NCBI GenBank assembly: GCA_049324215.1
Contig: JBMOLC010000029.1
Location: forward strand, 1 to 6,431
Direction of reading: 5' to 3'
Origin: JBMOLC01 sp049324215
GTDB lineage: Bacteria > Patescibacteriota > Microgenomatia > UBA8517
Length of the DNA stretch: 6,431 nt
Both the position numbers and the translations under genes were made by a program. Of the stretch, positions 1 through 5,788 are shown piece after piece (positions within the stretch are counted from its first letter, which is position 1; every line of letters begins with the position of its first letter). Under the pieces are notes generated by a model. It saw nothing but the letters and a program-made list of their open reading frames with translations. It made no database searches and was not told the DNA's origin.

Positions 1-2
1 CA

Positions 3-11
3 TGCTAGTAT
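3..11 (+). promoter_or_regulatory. possible extended -10 element before glmS
   Basis: TGC followed by TAGTAT fits an extended -10 (TGn plus a 4 of 6 match to TATAAT). It ends 11 bases before the glmS ATG at 23, so transcription would start around 18-19 and the leader would be only a few bases. Any -35 lies outside the window. No Shine-Dalgarno precedes glmS, which fits a near-leaderless message. The 22 bases visible cannot show whether a glmS ribozyme or other leader control lies upstream. Short and weak; could be chance. Confidence 0.25.
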
Positions 12-22
12 TTTCACTACGG

Positions 23-1807
23 ATGTGCGGCGTCTTCGGCTATGTCGGGGAAGAAAGAAGCGACCTTTCCAACTATCTTCTGGGGGGTCTAACCAAACTT
101 GAATATCGGGGATACGATTCGAGCGGAATTGCGGTGTTTAAAAACGGCCGCGCCAAGATAATTAAGGAAGTGGGAGAAATCCAAAACCTCGTCGGTCTTC
201 TTGACGGCCGGGTCCTGGGTGGCTCTTTGGGAATCGGACACACCCGGTGGGCAACGCACGGTGGGGTAACCAGAAAAAATGCCCATCCCCACACTGGTTG
301 CTCGGGGACAATTGTGGTTGTTCATAACGGCATCATCGAAAACTACGAGAACTTTAAGGAGGAACTTCTTAAAAAGGGTCACAGATTTTATTCGCAAACC
401 GATACCGAAGTCTTTCCCCATCTGGTTGAGGATAAATTAAAGCAGAATAAAGAACTCTCCTTTGCCGAGGCAGTACGAGTAGCCTTTAACGAACTTGAGG
501 GTTTAAACGCCGTGGTTGCCTGCTCGGGGAGAGGTGAAATAGTTGCTTTTCGCAAAGGCTCTCCCTTGGTGGCCGGGGTTGGGCCAAAGGGGAACTTCAT
601 TAGTAGCGATATTCCGGCTCTCACCAAAGAGACCGAAAAAATCGTTCTTTTAGAGGAAGGCCAAGGAGTTCTTCTGACCAAAGATGGAATAGTCAGCATT
701 GATTCGGCAACCGGAAAGATTAAGGCGGGCAAGGTCAAAAGGATTAAGATGGAAGAAGTCGAGGCGGATAAAGGCAGTTTCCCCCATTTTCTGTTAAAGG
801 AAATCTACGAGCAGCCTGAAGTTATCGCGAGAGTCGCCAATACCCCGAAAAGGGAGATTGTCAGAGCGGGTGAGATGATTCAGGGTGCCTGGGGAACATA
901 TTTTACGGCTTGCGGTACGGCGGCCCACGCGGGACTGGCCGCAACCTACATGTTTGCGGAGATTGCCAGACGGCACGTCAATTTTACAGTTGGCAGCGAG
1001 TTTCCTTATTTTGAAGACTTTCTGGTGAGGCGGTCACTTTTAATTGCTGCTTCCCAATCTGGCGAAACGATGGACACACTCGAAGCGGTGAGGGCAGCCA
1101 AAAGACACGGTGCAAAAGTCTTGGCTCTGGTTAACGTTCCCGGCTCTTCTTTGACGCGACTGGCCGATTCGACCCTCCATCTTAAAGCAGGTCCTGAAAG
1201 GGCAGTTCTTTCGACCAAGGCCTACATTGCCAAGCTCTCCCTTTTTCTTCTCTTTGCTTTTGCTATCTCAAAAAAGTATTCGCAAGGAGTCGGCCTTTTA
1301 ACTAAAACTTCAAGAGAGCTGGCTAAACTTCTCAAAAATGGAATTGAGAAGAAGATTGCCCTTTTGGCTAAAAAACTGGTTAAAAGCGAACACATTTACA
1401 TCATTGGGAGAGGAGTCAACTACCCGACGGCCTTAGAGGGAGCCTTGAAAATTAAAGAGGCGAGCTATATCCACGCCGAAGGCTTTGCTGCGGGAGAACT
1501 GAAACACGGAGTTATTGCCCTCGTTACGAAAGGTACCCCCTGCATTGCAGTCGTAGCCGAAGATAAAGCCAAAGAGGCTGTTTTATCAAATGCAACCGAG
1601 CTCAAAAGTAGGGGAGGCTATATTATCGGCATTTCGCCCACAAAAGAGAAAATTTTTGATTTCTGGATTCAGGTTCCCGAGGTTGGCCTCGCCTCTCCCG
1701 TTGTCAACGTTGTTCCCCTGCAGCTTCTTTCCTATCATTTGACGATTCTTAAGGGAGGAAATCCCGATAAACCTAGAAATCTAGCCAAGTCGGTCACCGT
1801 CAAATGA
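23..1807 (+). CDS. glmS: glutamine--fructose-6-phosphate aminotransferase (isomerizing)
   Basis: Cytoplasmic GlmS converts fructose-6-phosphate and glutamine to glucosamine-6-phosphate and glutamate, the first step to UDP-GlcNAc and peptidoglycan. The 594-aa protein is close to the usual length (E. coli 609). The ATG at 23 is chosen over an in-frame ATG at 2 because the catalytic nucleophile Cys2 must become the N-terminus after Met removal (MCGVFGYVG). The class II glutaminase domain shows YRGYDSSGIAV, GHTRWATHGG (Arg75, Trp76), HNGIIENY and TDTEVFPH. A linker with HFLLKEIYEQP leads to two SIS domains: the first has ACGTAAHAG (about 296-304), SQSGET (344-349) and STKAY; the second has IIGRG, EGALKIKEASYIHAE and GELKHG (about 491-496). 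The C-terminus PRNLAKSVTVK is typical. In the KHG motif, the usual following Pro is Val. The stop overlaps the yvcK start (ATGA), implying coupled translation. Identification is secure. Confidence 0.97.
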   Translation: MCGVFGYVGEERSDLSNYLLGGLTKLEYRGYDSSGIAVFKNGRAKIIKEVGEIQNLVGLLDGRVLGGSLGIGHTRWATHGGVTRKNAHPHTGCSGTIVVVHNGIIENYENFKEELLKKGHRFYSQTDTEVFPHLVEDKLKQNKELSFAEAVRVAFNELEGLNAVVACSGRGEIVAFRKGSPLVAGVGPKGNFISSDIPALTKETEKIVLLEEGQGVLLTKDGIVSIDSATGKIKAGKVKRIKMEEVEADKGSFPHFLLKEIYEQPEVIARVANTPKREIVRAGEMIQGAWGTYFTACGTAAHAGLAATYMFAEIARRHVNFTVGSEFPYFEDFLVRRSLLIAASQSGETMDTLEAVRAAKRHGAKVLALVNVPGSSLTRLADSTLHLKAGPERAVLSTKAYIAKLSLFLLFAFAISKKYSQGVGLLTKTSRELAKLLKNGIEKKIALLAKKLVKSEHIYIIGRGVNYPTALEGALKIKEASYIHAEGFAAGELKHGVIALVTKGTPCIAVVAEDKAKEAVLSNATELKSRGGYIIGISPTKEKIFDFWIQVPEVGLASPVVNVVPLQLLSYHLTILKGGNPDKPRNLAKSVTVK

Positions 1808-2811
1808 GAAGAAAACGAAAAAAGGTAGTAGTCATTGGTGGGGGAACCGGAACCTACACGGCCCTTCTCGGGCTCAAGAAATACCCGCTTGACGTCTCGG
1901 CAATCGTTTCGATGACCGACTCAGGAGGCAGCAACCGCGTCATCCGGGACGAATTTGGACTTCTGCCGACCTCGGATATCCGCCAGTGCATGGTCGCGCT
2001 TGCCTCTAGCCAGACGGACGAGCTTTTGCGAAAACTTTTTATCTACCGCTACAACGCTGGCACGGGGATTTCGGGAATGACCTTCGGCAATCTTTTTATG
2101 GCGGCACTGACCGATATTTACGGCTCCCAAGAAAAAGCGATCGAGGAAACTTGCAAAATTCTGAAAGTTCAGGGAAAAGTGATTCCGGTCACTTTTGATA
2201 ACAGCCATCTTGTTGCCAGATACGAAAACGGCGAACAGGTCTTGGGGGAACACCATATCGACGAGCCAAAGACCGAGCTTGGTAATGTGAGGATTGTCGA
2301 ACTTGAGGTCTTCCCGCCGGCAAAAGCCAACCCCAAAACCCTAAGAGCAATCAAGGATGCTGAGCTTATTATTTTAGGACCCGGAGATCTTTACACCAGC
2401 ATTATCTGCAATTTGGTAGTCGACGGGGTTGCCGGGGTTATCGCCAAAGCCAAAGCCCCGAAGGTCTACGTCTTGAACCTCATGACCAAGTTTGGGCAGA
2501 CAAGTGGCTTTTCCGCCAAGGAACACGTCGAAGAACTTGAGAAGTATCTCGGGGAAGGGACGGTGGACTACGTTTTGGTAAATAGGACCAGGTCTTTCCC
2601 GAGGGGAGTCCTGGCAAGATATAAAGAAGAAAGAGCGTATCCCGTCAAAGATGATCTCGAGAGAGAACTGAGCTCTAAAGTTATAAGAAGGGATCTGGTC
2701 TCAAATAAAATCTATGAAAAGCCCAAGAGCGACAAGCTAAAAAGAAGTCTTATTAGACACGACTCCGATAAATTAGCTCGGGCCATAGTCTCGCTCCTCA
2801 CTAACAGCTGA
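1804..2811 (+). CDS. yvcK: YvcK/GlmR family UDP-GlcNAc-binding regulator (CofD-like fold)
   Basis: This 335-aa protein belongs to the YvcK (gluconeogenesis factor, GlmR) branch of the CofD-like family. Visible signatures are the N-terminal VVVIGGGTGTYTALLGLK (about 8-25), TDSGGSNRVIRDEFGLLP (38-55), SDIRQC, GNLFMAALT (95-103), GPGDLYTSII (192-201) and VLNLMTKFGQTSGF. Family knowledge: YvcK proteins support cell-wall synthesis under gluconeogenic conditions and bind UDP-GlcNAc; in Bacillus subtilis GlmR stimulates GlmS. The length is close to the usual 310-340. The ATG lies in an ATGA overlap with the glmS stop and has no Shine-Dalgarno, so translation probably depends on ribosomes finishing glmS. 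The usual N-terminal ADDGGSSG is TDSGGSNR here. A true CofD lactyl-phospholactate transferase (F420 synthesis) is less likely, because no F420 gene is nearby and the cell-wall partner is adjacent. Confidence 0.92.
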   Translation: MRRKRKKVVVIGGGTGTYTALLGLKKYPLDVSAIVSMTDSGGSNRVIRDEFGLLPTSDIRQCMVALASSQTDELLRKLFIYRYNAGTGISGMTFGNLFMAALTDIYGSQEKAIEETCKILKVQGKVIPVTFDNSHLVARYENGEQVLGEHHIDEPKTELGNVRIVELEVFPPAKANPKTLRAIKDAELIILGPGDLYTSIICNLVVDGVAGVIAKAKAPKVYVLNLMTKFGQTSGFSAKEHVEELEKYLGEGTVDYVLVNRTRSFPRGVLARYKEERAYPVKDDLERELSSKVIRRDLVSNKIYEKPKSDKLKRSLIRHDSDKLARAIVSLLTNS

Positions 2812-2827
2812 TGACAGTTTTGGGGTC

Positions 2828-2856
2828 TTGTCGAAAGCAAAATTACTCTCTATACT
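2828..2856 (+). promoter_or_regulatory. sigma70-like promoter for the HIT-yqeY-ybeY-dnaX operon
   Basis: TTGTCG (2828-2833, 4 of 6 to TTGACA) is followed after exactly 17 bases by TATACT (2851-2856, 5 of 6 to TATAAT). It lies in the only sizeable intergenic gap (2812-2870). Transcription would start near 2863, about 8 bases before the ATG at 2871, giving a nearly leaderless transcript; no Shine-Dalgarno is present there. I see no convincing hairpin-plus-T-tract terminator for the upstream glmS-yvcK unit in this gap, so read-through is possible. Confidence 0.6.
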
Positions 2857-2870
2857 GGTGCCGTTAGACT

Positions 2871-3191
2871 ATGGACGAATGCATCTTTTGTCAGGTCGTT
2901 AATAGAAAAATTCCTTCCCAAATCGAAAAAGAGACAGAAAATTTATTGGTCTTTAAAGACATCAACCCGAGAGCCCCAATCCATCTTCTAATAGTCCCCA
3001 AGAAACACTACCGAGATATTAGCCAAGCCGATGGTAAAATCTGGTCAGAGGTCAGAGACGTTGCCCTCGAGATTGCCAGAGAGAAGGGCCTTAAGGGTTT
3101 TAGACTGGTGCATAACGCGGGAGAGGCAGCAATAGTTTCCCATATGCACGTTCATTTCTTGGCAGAAATATCAAAAGAGCGAGGACTATGA
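2871..3191 (+). CDS. HIT (histidine triad) family nucleotide-binding hydrolase
   Basis: This 106-aa protein is a short Hint-type HIT protein. Proteins of this family bind purine nucleotides and hydrolyse phosphoramidate or AMP-linked substrates; the substrate here is unknown. Seen: N-terminal CIFCQVVNRKIPS with a CxxC pair (Cys4, Cys7) as in zinc-binding Hint proteins, VFKDINPRAPIHLLIVPKKHY (27-47, with His46), and the catalytic triad HMHVHFL (His91, His93, His95). The segment before the triad is unusual: NAGEAAIVSH is two residues shorter than the common NxGxxAGQxVxH, so the conserved Gly-Gln is absent. The C-terminus after the triad is short and lacks the usual Gly-Gly. The gene is first in its operon, directly behind a promoter, and its stop overlaps the yqeY start (ATGA). 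Family assignment is firm; activity is less certain. Confidence 0.92.
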   Translation: MDECIFCQVVNRKIPSQIEKETENLLVFKDINPRAPIHLLIVPKKHYRDISQADGKIWSEVRDVALEIAREKGLKGFRLVHNAGEAAIVSHMHVHFLAEISKERGL

Positions 3192-3631
3192 TTGCAGATA
3201 GCATTAATCAAAAAATAGCAGCAGCATTAAAGGCGCGGGACGAAATCAGACTTTCGACCTTGAGGCTTCTTTCAAGCGCTCTCAATTACGAATTCATTGC
3301 CAAGCAACATCAACTTAGTCAAGAGGAGGAACTGGTCGTTGTCAGACGCGAAATCAAAAAAAGGAAAGATGCCATCGAGGCGTACACCAGAGCCAAAGCC
3401 CGCGATCGAGCCGAGAAAGAAAAAAAAGAAATGCAGATTTTACAAGAGTTTCTGCCTGAGGAAATGGGCGATGAGGAGCTGACAAGGTTAGTCGCAGAAG
3501 CAATTTCCCAACTAGGCGCCCAAGGCCCCGCCGATATGGGAAAGGTGATGGGGGCGGTGATGCCCAAGGTTGGCGGGAAAGCTGCTGGTGCTCGGGTTTC
3601 GGCCTTGGTTATGGCTCAGCTCCAAAAATGA
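3188..3631 (+). CDS. yqeY: GatB/YqeY domain-containing protein
   Basis: This 147-aa protein matches the stand-alone YqeY family at its usual length (about 145-150). The family resembles the tRNA-binding tail domain of GatB, the amidotransferase subunit that corrects Glu-tRNA(Gln) and Asp-tRNA(Asn), but the role of free YqeY is not settled. Seen: N-terminal KARDEIRLSTLRLLSSALNY (16-35), a charged helix with LSQEEELVVVRREIKKRKDAIEAY (43-66), a very basic/acidic stretch near 69-82, EFLPEEM, and the C-terminal ADMGKVMGAVMPKVGGKAAG (115-134). The start is the ATG in an ATGA overlap with the HIT stop; a GAGG sits only 3 bases upstream, which is too close to be a good Shine-Dalgarno. The stop overlaps ybeY in the same way. 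Position among translation/RNA genes fits a tRNA-related function, by inference only. Confidence 0.93.
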   Translation: MIADSINQKIAAALKARDEIRLSTLRLLSSALNYEFIAKQHQLSQEEELVVVRREIKKRKDAIEAYTRAKARDRAEKEKKEMQILQEFLPEEMGDEELTRLVAEAISQLGAQGPADMGKVMGAVMPKVGGKAAGARVSALVMAQLQK

Positions 3632-4014
3632 TTAAGGTTTTGGTTAAAAAGCAGGGCAACTACCCGGTGAGTACAAAAAAAATTAGAGACTTTTTGAAGA
3701 AACTTTTCAAAGAAAAGGGAATAGTCTCTGATGCCGAGGTCTCCGTTTCCTTGGTTGGGGAAGCCAAGATGTTGGATATTGGCAGGAAATATTTGGGAGA
3801 TAAAAAAATTCACAACGTTCTTTCTTTTACCCAGGAAGAAGTAAGACCCGGTTTTGTCTACCCTCCGGACGGGATAATCCACTTGGGTGAAATAGTCGTT
3901 TGCTACCCAGTTGCCTTTGAGGAAGCCAAAAAAGAGGGAAAACTGATCGAGGAGAAGGTGCTGGAACTAATCGAACACGGGGCGCTACATCTTCTCGGTA
4001 TTCATCATGATTAG
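3628..4014 (+). CDS. ybeY: endoribonuclease YbeY, C-terminally short
   Basis: YbeY is a metal-dependent endoribonuclease family involved in 16S rRNA 3'-end maturation and ribosome quality control. The metal-binding signature H-x3-H-x5-H is present as HGALHLLGIHH (His117, His121, His127), preceded by LGEIVV (86-91) and NVLSF (63-67). Two oddities stand out. The protein stops one residue after the third His, at 128 aa, whereas E. coli YbeY is 155 aa with a further C-terminal helix. The conserved YRxKDxPTxVLSF region reads YLGDKKIHNVLSF here, so the highly conserved Arg (Arg59 in E. coli) aligns with Leu56. The third His is preceded by His instead of the usual Asp. The stop lies inside the dnaX start (8-base ATGATTAG overlap), leaving no room for a lost tail. 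The overlap and intact triad argue for a real, minimised protein rather than a frameshift. Start is the ATGA overlap with yqeY. Confidence 0.9.
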   Translation: MIKVLVKKQGNYPVSTKKIRDFLKKLFKEKGIVSDAEVSVSLVGEAKMLDIGRKYLGDKKIHNVLSFTQEEVRPGFVYPPDGIIHLGEIVVCYPVAFEEAKKEGKLIEEKVLELIEHGALHLLGIHHD

Positions 4015-5479
4015 AACGACTTTTTATTTGAAATATCGGCCGCAAAAACTTGCGGAACTTGACTCCGGCCACGTGCGTGAGTCTTTGACCAAAATTGTTT
4101 CTTCGGGGGCTATTCCCCACGCCTTTCTTTTTTCCGGGCCAAAGGGGACCGGCAAAACCTCGGCTGCAAGAATCATTGCCAAGATTGTCAACTGCGAGTC
4201 CACTTCGCTGAAGCTACGCGGACCGAGGAAAATCGAACCCTGTAACAAATGCGAGCAGTGTACGACGATTTCTAAAGGTTCAAATCTCGACGTTGTCGAG
4301 CTTGATGCGGCCTCTCACCGGGGAATAGACGACGCCCGGGCCCTAAGGGAGGCGGTCAAACTTGCTCCCGCCAAAGCCAGAAAAAAAGTCTACATTATTG
4401 ACGAGGCCCACATGTTGACTACGGAGGCCTCAAATGCTCTCCTCAAGACTCTGGAAGAGCCACCCCACCACGTTCTTTTTATTTTGGCGACCACCAATCC
4501 CGAAAAGCTAATCGAGACCATTCGTTCCCGGGCCACCCCCCTGACCTTTAAAAAAGCAACCTCGGAGGAGATAGTCAGGTCCTTAACCCGCGTGACCAAG
4601 GGAGAAAAAATAAGGATAGATAAAGTTGCCCTTGAATTAATTGCCGTAAAATCCGACGGCTCTTTTCGGGATGCTGCCAAGACCCTCGAGCAATTGGTGT
4701 CTGAAAAAAGGTCTCTCAAAAAAGAAGCGGTTGAAGAGTTTTTACTTAAAGTCAAAAGTTTAGATATTGAAAGATTTATCGACCTCTTAATCCAAAAAGA
4801 CACCAAAGCCCTAATTCAGGAAGTTGCGAATCTCGTGCAAAAGGGAGTTCTCATGGAGAATTTGCTTGAAAGACTCGTCGAGAACTTTAGGGTCGCACTT
4901 CTGGCCAGTCTGGGGATTGGAGACGAGACTTTAAAGGGCCTAGATAGGGGAGAGCTAGTTAGACTAATAACCCTTTTTGCAAAAGCTAAAGAAGAACTTA
5001 AGGCGGCCGTAATCGAGCAGCTGCCGGTTGAACTTGCAATCATCGAGTGGGCGGAGGCCCCAGAGGGTGGCGAAGTTTCTACCCCCAAAAGCCCCCCCGA
5101 GTCTTTACTAAAAAAAGAGACAGAAGTTCCCAAAAACCCCAACCCAAAAATTAAGGAAGTTTCAGAAGAGATTTGGAGGACAATACTGGCTACGGTTAAG
5201 CCGATAAATACTTCGATCGAAGCACTTCTGAGGGCGGCGAGACCCGTTGATTTTGACGGCAAGAATTTAACCTTGGGTGTCTACTACCGTTTCCACAAAG
5301 AAAGATTGGAGGAAGGAAACTATCGTAGGATATTGGAAGACGTTATCGCTTCTGTCTTGGGAGGGCCGGTCAGAGTTATCTGCACCCTGACCGAACCGCC
5401 AACCAAGAAAGAACCCGTTTTGACCGAGGGAGAGGATAAAGATATAATTAAAATCGCCGAAGAAATATTCGGAAGCTAA
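4007..5479 (+). CDS. dnaX: DNA polymerase III subunit gamma/tau
   Basis: DnaX is the ATPase motor of the clamp loader that opens and loads the beta clamp. The 490-aa protein is short next to E. coli tau (643). Seen: FYLKYRP at the start, Walker A GPKGTGKTS (44-52), zinc-binding Cys63, Cys79, Cys82 and Cys85, Walker B IIDEAH (130-135), LLKTLEEPP, sensor 1 ATTN (161-164) and the arginine finger in RSRA (172-176; the usual SRC Cys is Ala). The first zinc spacing, C-x15-C, is longer than E. coli's C-x8-C. Domain III ends near 350 (IIEWAEAP). A Pro/Lys/Glu-rich linker (351-380) follows, then a C-terminal domain (about 383-465) and an acidic tail. The ATG at 4007 is used because the FYLKYRP motif begins right after it. 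It overlaps ybeY by 8 bases. A possible frameshift site lies in the linker, and a promoter is embedded in the acidic tail. Confidence 0.95.
   Translation: MIRTTFYLKYRPQKLAELDSGHVRESLTKIVSSGAIPHAFLFSGPKGTGKTSAARIIAKIVNCESTSLKLRGPRKIEPCNKCEQCTTISKGSNLDVVELDAASHRGIDDARALREAVKLAPAKARKKVYIIDEAHMLTTEASNALLKTLEEPPHHVLFILATTNPEKLIETIRSRATPLTFKKATSEEIVRSLTRVTKGEKIRIDKVALELIAVKSDGSFRDAAKTLEQLVSEKRSLKKEAVEEFLLKVKSLDIERFIDLLIQKDTKALIQEVANLVQKGVLMENLLERLVENFRVALLASLGIGDETLKGLDRGELVRLITLFAKAKEELKAAVIEQLPVELAIIEWAEAPEGGEVSTPKSPPESLLKKETEVPKNPNPKIKEVSEEIWRTILATVKPINTSIEALLRAARPVDFDGKNLTLGVYYRFHKERLEEGNYRRILEDVIASVLGGPVRVICTLTEPPTKKEPVLTEGEDKDIIKIAEEIFGS
5110..5154 (+). other. possible -1 frameshift site in dnaX and the stop it would reach
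   Basis: A run of seven A (5110-5116) lies in the phase A AAA AAA G, a classic -1 slippery heptamer, at codons Lys369-Lys370. Slipping back one base adds 12 residues (RDRSSQKPQPKN) and stops at TAA 5152-5154, giving a 382-aa gamma-like product. The site falls in the linker after domain III, where gamma forms end in E. coli and Thermus. Against it: no Shine-Dalgarno-like stimulator close upstream, no clear stem-loop downstream, and an identical in-phase A7 at 4381-4387 in the ATPase domain, so the heptamer alone is weak evidence. Confidence 0.3.
5420..5448 (+). promoter_or_regulatory. sigma70-like promoter inside dnaX for ybaB-recR
   Basis: TTGACC (5420-5425, 5 of 6) and a perfect TATAAT (5443-5448) are separated by exactly 17 bases: 11 of 12 consensus bases with ideal spacing. 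It sits within the codons of the DnaX acidic tail. Transcription would start near 5455, giving a leader of about 49 bases before the ybaB ATG at 5504, across the dnaX stop and the small hairpin at 5480-5493. This is the best promoter match I see in the window. The only gene junction in the operon without overlap lies just downstream, which fits independent expression of ybaB-recR. Confidence 0.6.
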
Positions 5480-5493
5480 AACGGTAATCCGTT
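5480..5493 (+). other. small perfect hairpin between dnaX and ybaB
   Basis: AACGG, loop TAAT, CCGTT: a 5-bp perfect stem starting right after the dnaX stop and ending 10 bases before the ybaB ATG. It is too short and lacks a T-tract, so it is not a convincing terminator. It would lie in the leader of a transcript from the internal promoter and could affect access to the ybaB start or mRNA stability. In a 24-base spacer it may also be chance. Confidence 0.25.
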
Positions 5494-5503
5494 GTTATTT
5501 GAG

Positions 5504-5788
5504 ATGTTTGATAAATTAAAACAACTTAATGAGTTAAGAAAGATGCGCTCCCAAGCTATGGAGCTGCAAAAAGAGCTGGAGAAGATTAGGGAATCGGCTG
5601 AAAAGAATGGAATGAAAGTCGTTGTCACCGGCGACCAGAAAGTCGCCTATCTCGAAATTAACGGGCAAGAAAGACAGGATTTGGTGGAGCTCATAAACGA
5701 GGCCATGAAGAAGGTCCAAAAAGAGGCGGCCAAGAAAATGTTAGAGATGGGTGGAGGACTTTCTGGACTTCTTGGTAAAATGGGTTAA
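5504..5788 (+). CDS. ybaB: YbaB/EbfC family nucleoid-associated DNA-binding protein
   Basis: YbaB/EbfC proteins are small dimeric DNA-binding proteins of the nucleoid, nearly always encoded between dnaX and recR. The 94-aa protein has an N-terminal helix MFDKLKQLNELRKMRSQAMELQ (1-22) and a helical stretch to about residue 36, then the beta strands around MKVVVTGDQKVAYLEIN, then a C-terminal helix (INEAMKKVQKEAAKKMLEMGGG) and a Gly-rich tail typical of the family (GLSGLLGKMG). The ATG at 5504 is chosen because family members begin MF...K just before the first helix; an in-frame TTG at 5492 would add MLFE and falls within a hairpin. Neither start has a Shine-Dalgarno. The stop overlaps recR by one base (TAATG). 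Family assignment is firm, biochemical role in this organism is inferred. Confidence 0.9.
   Translation: MFDKLKQLNELRKMRSQAMELQKELEKIRESAEKNGMKVVVTGDQKVAYLEINGQERQDLVELINEAMKKVQKEAAKKMLEMGGGLSGLLGKMG

Noticed and set aside
2..22. In-frame ATG at 2 as the glmS start
   Set aside because: It would add seven residues before the catalytic Cys, which must be N-terminal after Met removal for glutaminase activity.
1805..1807. Recoded TGA (UGA as glycine) as in some Patescibacteria
   Set aside because: TGA ends GlmS right after the conserved C-terminal SVTVK, and also ends YvcK, HIT and YqeY at their expected lengths, so TGA is a stop.
2812..2850. Rho-independent terminator after yvcK
   Set aside because: Only a 4-base GACA/TGTC pairing with a long loop and no T-tract is visible.
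4381..4401. Second in-phase A7 heptamer in dnaX as a frameshift site
   Set aside because: A -1 shift here stops at TGA 4399-4401, before the Walker B motif is completed, giving a useless fragment; it most likely reflects Lys codons in an A-rich gene.
4390..5262. Long antisense open frames opposite dnaX (and others opposite glmS, yvcK and recR)
   Set aside because: They lie wholly inside well-conserved genes, have Ser/Arg-rich shadow composition and no recognisable motifs.
5492..5503. TTG at 5492 as the ybaB start
   Set aside because: It adds only MLFE, has no Shine-Dalgarno, lies in a hairpin, and family members begin at the MF seen at 5504.
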